From: an uncultured Rhodanobacteraceae bacterium
Lineage (GTDB): Bacteria; Pseudomonadota; Gammaproteobacteria; Xanthomonadales; Ahniellaceae
Direction: 5' to 3'
Length of the DNA: 9,202 nt
Assembly: GCA_937873105.1 (NCBI GenBank)
Contig: CALMWD010000016.1
Span: 1 to 9,202, forward strand
Shown here: positions 6,643-9,202 of the stretch, one piece after another
Numbering within the stretch: the stretch's first letter is position 1
Layout of the letters: every line of letters starts with the position of its first letter
The notes under the pieces: generated by a model
Told to the model about the DNA's origin: nothing
Databases searched by the model: none
What the model saw: only the letters and a program-made list of their open reading frames with translations
Translations under genes and position numbers: made by a program

Positions 6643-9146
6643 GGTCTTCGCGTTCCCTGCTGCGCCTGTCCTGGCGGCAACTGCGCCGCGACCTTGCCTC
6701 GGGCGAGCTGCGGGTGCTGGTCGCCGCACTGATGCTGGCCGTGCTCGCGGTCACGGCCGTCGGCTTCGTCACCGACCGGGCCACGCGGGCGCTGGCCCTG
6801 GAGGCGAACCGCCTGCTCGGCGGCGACGCGGTACTGCGCAGCGACAACGAGATCGCGCCCGAACTGCGCGCGCTCGCCGACGACCCGCGCCTGCAGCGTA
6901 GCGAAGTCCGCAGCTTCAACAGCATGCTGCGCGCCGGTGCCGGACTGCGGCTCGGCGAGGTGCGCGCGCTCGGCGCCGACTACCCGCTGCGCGGCCAGTA
7001 TCGGCTGATCGATGGCGAAGGCGCCGAACGCTCCCATCGCGGCGCGCCGCCCTCGGGCCGCGCCTGGCTGTCGCGTGCCGGTGCCGATGCCCTCGGCGTG
7101 CGCGTCGGCGACCGCGTGTCGCTCGGCGCCCGCGAGTTCACGATCGAGGCCCTGGTCGCGCAGGAACCGGACGCAGTGCTCGACTACTTCAATACCGCCC
7201 CCAAGGTCTTCATCGCGCTCGACGACCTCGCGTCGACCGGACTCATGCAACCCGGGGCGCGCATCGTGCAGCGCCTGGTCGTGGCCGGACCGGAAGCGGC
7301 GGTGCGCGACTTCACCCGCGGCGTGCAGGCGCGGCTGGAGCGCGGCCAACGCCTCGAGACCGCCGCCGATGCGCGCCCGGAGGTACGGCGTGCGCTCGAC
7401 CGGGCCGATCGTTTCCTCGGCCTGGCCGCGCTGATTTCCGTCGTGCTCGCCAGCATCGCGGTGGCGATGGCCGCGCGCCGGCACAGCGCCCGCCATCTCG
7501 ACGACGCCGCGGTCCTGCGTTGCCTCGGCGCCAGCCCGCGCGACATCGCCACCTTGCATCTGCTCGCGATGGTCCTTCTGACCCTGCTCGCCGCCGTGGC
7601 CGGCATCATCCTCGCCTTCGCGCTGCAGTGGTTCGCGGGCGGCAGCCTGGAGCGCACGCTCGGCATCGCCGTGCCCGCCGCGGGACCGCTGCCGGCGTTG
7701 TACGGCGCCGCCGTGGGTTTCACCGTGCTGCTGAGCTTCGCGTTGCCGCCGGTGCTGGCCCTGCGTCGGGTGCCGGCGCTGCGCGTGTTGCGGCGCGACC
7801 TTCCCCTGGTCGAACCGAGCGCCCTGCTGACCAGCGCCATCGGCCTCGGCGGCCTGGTCGCGCTGCTGTGGTGGAAGTCGGGGTCGGCGGAGATGGCCGG
7901 CAGCCTGCTCGGCGGCCTGGCCCTGGCCTTTGTCGCGCTGGCCGCACTCGCGGCCCTGCTGCTGTTCGCGTTGCGACGCCTGCGCGGGCGCCTGCGCGGT
8001 GCCTGGCGTTACGGCCTCGCGAACCTGTCGCGGCGCGCCGGATCGAGCCTGGCCCAGATCGCCGCGCTCGGGCTCGGGCTCACCGTGCTCCTGTTGCTCG
8101 GCCTGGTGCGGTCCGACCTGCTCGCGCGCTGGCGCGAGGCGATCCCGGACACGGCACCGAACCAGTTCGTCATCAACATCCAGCAGGACCAGCTCGACGG
8201 CGTGCGCGCCCTGCTCGCGGAACGCGGACTGCCCGAGGCCACGCTGTTCCCGATGGTGCGCGGCCGTCTCGCCGCGGTGAACGGCGCGCCGGTCAGCGGC
8301 GACGACTACGCCGATCGCGGCGAGCGCGCGCGGCGCCTGGCCGAACGCGAGTTCAACCTGAGCGCCGCCCCCACGTTCGCCGACGACAACCTGGCCACGG
8401 CCGGGCGGCTGTGGACGCCTGCCGACGCCGATCGCCCGCAGTGGTCGGTCGAGGAAGGCTTCGCGAAGTCGCTCGGCTGGCGCATCGGCGACATCGTCGC
8501 CTTCGAGGTCGGCGGCCAGCGCATCGAGGCACCGATCACCAGCCTGCGTTCGGTGCAGTGGGAAAGTTTCCGCCCGAACTTCTTCGTGCTCGGCACGCCC
8601 GCAACGATCGCGAAACTGCCGGCCAGCTACATCACCAGCCTGCACGTGCCGGATGCCCGGCGCGGCGCCGTGAACGCCCTGGTCGAGCGCTACCCGAACC
8701 TCAGCGTGATCGACATCGGCGCGGTGCTGGCCCAGGTCAAGGGCACGGTCGAACAGGTCACCGAAGTGGTCGAGCTGGTGTTCCTGTTCACGCTCGCGGC
8801 CGGGGTGCTGGTGCTGGTCGCGGCCATCCACGCCAGCCAGGACGAACGCCTGCGCGAGGGCACGGTGATGCGCGTGCTCGGCGCGCGCCGCGGCCAGCTG
8901 CGCCTGGCCCAGGTGTCGGAGTTCCTGGTCATCGGCCTGATCGCCGCGGTCGTCGCCATGGTCGCGGCCAACGGCATCGCCGCCAGCATCGCGACCCAGG
9001 TCTTCGACCTGCCGTGGACGCCGAACATCGCGCTCAGCCTGCAGGTGGGCGGCCTCGGCCTGCTGCTCGTCGTGGTCGCCGGCGCGTGGGCGACGCGCCG
9101 CACCGTGGCGGCGCCGCCGGCCGACACGCTGCGCGCGCTCGCCTGA
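6639..9146 (+). CDS. ybbP: FtsX/MacB-like ABC permease, YbbP
   Basis: This 835-residue inner-membrane protein is the partner of YbbA. By hydrophobicity I count ten membrane segments at about residues 25-44, 259-279, 306-331, 350-374, 395-412, 419-443, 470-490, 710-730, 761-784 and 799-818. Two large periplasmic domains follow the first segment (about 45-258) and the seventh (about 491-706). Two FtsX-type units are seen: one around 259-374 with RCLGASPRDIATLHL, and one around 710-818 with VMRVLGARRGQLRLAQVSEF. These conserved cytoplasmic coupling loops contact the ATPase. E. coli YbbP is 804 residues with the same layout. The ATG at 6639 overlaps the ybbA stop (ATGA), and no clear ribosome site precedes it, so translation is probably coupled. 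A longer start at 6591 would lie inside ybbA and is rejected. The transported or extracted substrate is unknown; the tesA neighbourhood suggests lipids or hydrophobic compounds. Confidence 0.94.
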
Positions 9147-9159
9147 GCCAGCTGCACTC

Positions 9160-9183
9160 CGCGGGAGCGGGCTCCGGCCCGCG
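9160..9183. repeat. REP-like palindrome downstream of ybbP
   Basis: Fourteen bases after the ybbP stop, gcgggc (9167-9172) pairs with gcccgc (9177-9182) around tccg. A second, competing pairing is cgcggg (9160-9165) with cccgcg (9178-9183). The core gggagcgggct..gcccgcga closely resembles the REP elements I know from Pseudomonas and Xanthomonadaceae (gggagcgggcttgcccgcga). It may also act as a terminator or mRNA-stabilising end for ybbA-ybbP. No T-run follows. The remaining bases to 9202 show nothing else. Confidence 0.6.
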
Positions 9184-9202
9184 ATCTCGTCAATCCAGCT
9201 TC

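Overview
This is a GC-rich (roughly 70% by eye) chromosomal segment from a gammaproteobacterium. The best guess is Lysobacterales (Xanthomonadales), a Rhodanobacteraceae- or Lysobacter-like organism. The evidence for this is the strongly GC-ending codon use, the conserved divergent tesA / ybbA-ybbP block, a Pseudomonas/Xanthomonas-style REP-like palindrome at the right edge, and a secreted repeat protein with a short aromatic-acidic C-terminal tail. The assignment is an inference and was not checked by search. There are no RNA genes, insertion sequences, phage genes or CRISPR arrays. Coding density is very high: the longest gap between genes is 95 bases, so no stretch over 300 bases lacks a gene.

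Left part (1-2750): the 3' portion of a large surface/secreted protein (parallel beta-helix coils, an Ig-like module, two Calx-beta domains, tail ending FADGFD). It converges, with only 12 bases between stop codons, on a minus-strand cytosolic class I SAM methyltransferase. Divergently from that methyltransferase, across 48 bases, starts a small exported SRPBCC (START-like) protein.

Middle (2645-5261): a minus-strand row reading, in transcription order, AraC-type regulator with a GyrI-like effector domain (GTG start), a lipoprotein with a SAM-methyltransferase fold, and an RluE-type 23S rRNA pseudouridine synthase. The rluE gene most likely starts at a TTG overlapping the stop of the lipoprotein gene (TTGA). 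Its arginine-rich tail runs on into the 3' end of the convergent SRPBCC gene, a 104-base antisense overlap.

Right part (5262-9146): tesA (periplasmic SGNH esterase/lysophospholipase, minus strand) is divergent, across 37 bases, from ybbA-ybbP (ABC ATPase plus 10-TM FtsX/MacB-like permease, coupled by an ATGA overlap). This is the classic tesA-ybbA-ybbP arrangement known from E. coli and many other proteobacteria. The ABC pair is a MacB/LolCDE-type system without an inner-membrane substrate channel, and a role in extracting or moving lipid-like molecules is plausible, but the substrate cannot be read from sequence.

Overall this is mostly ordinary housekeeping DNA. I found no convincing new multi-gene system. 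The observations most worth a second look are the rluE 3' extension and TTGA start, the exported lipoprotein carrying a SAM-methyltransferase fold next to an AraC-GyrI regulator, and the C-terminal tail of the beta-helix protein.
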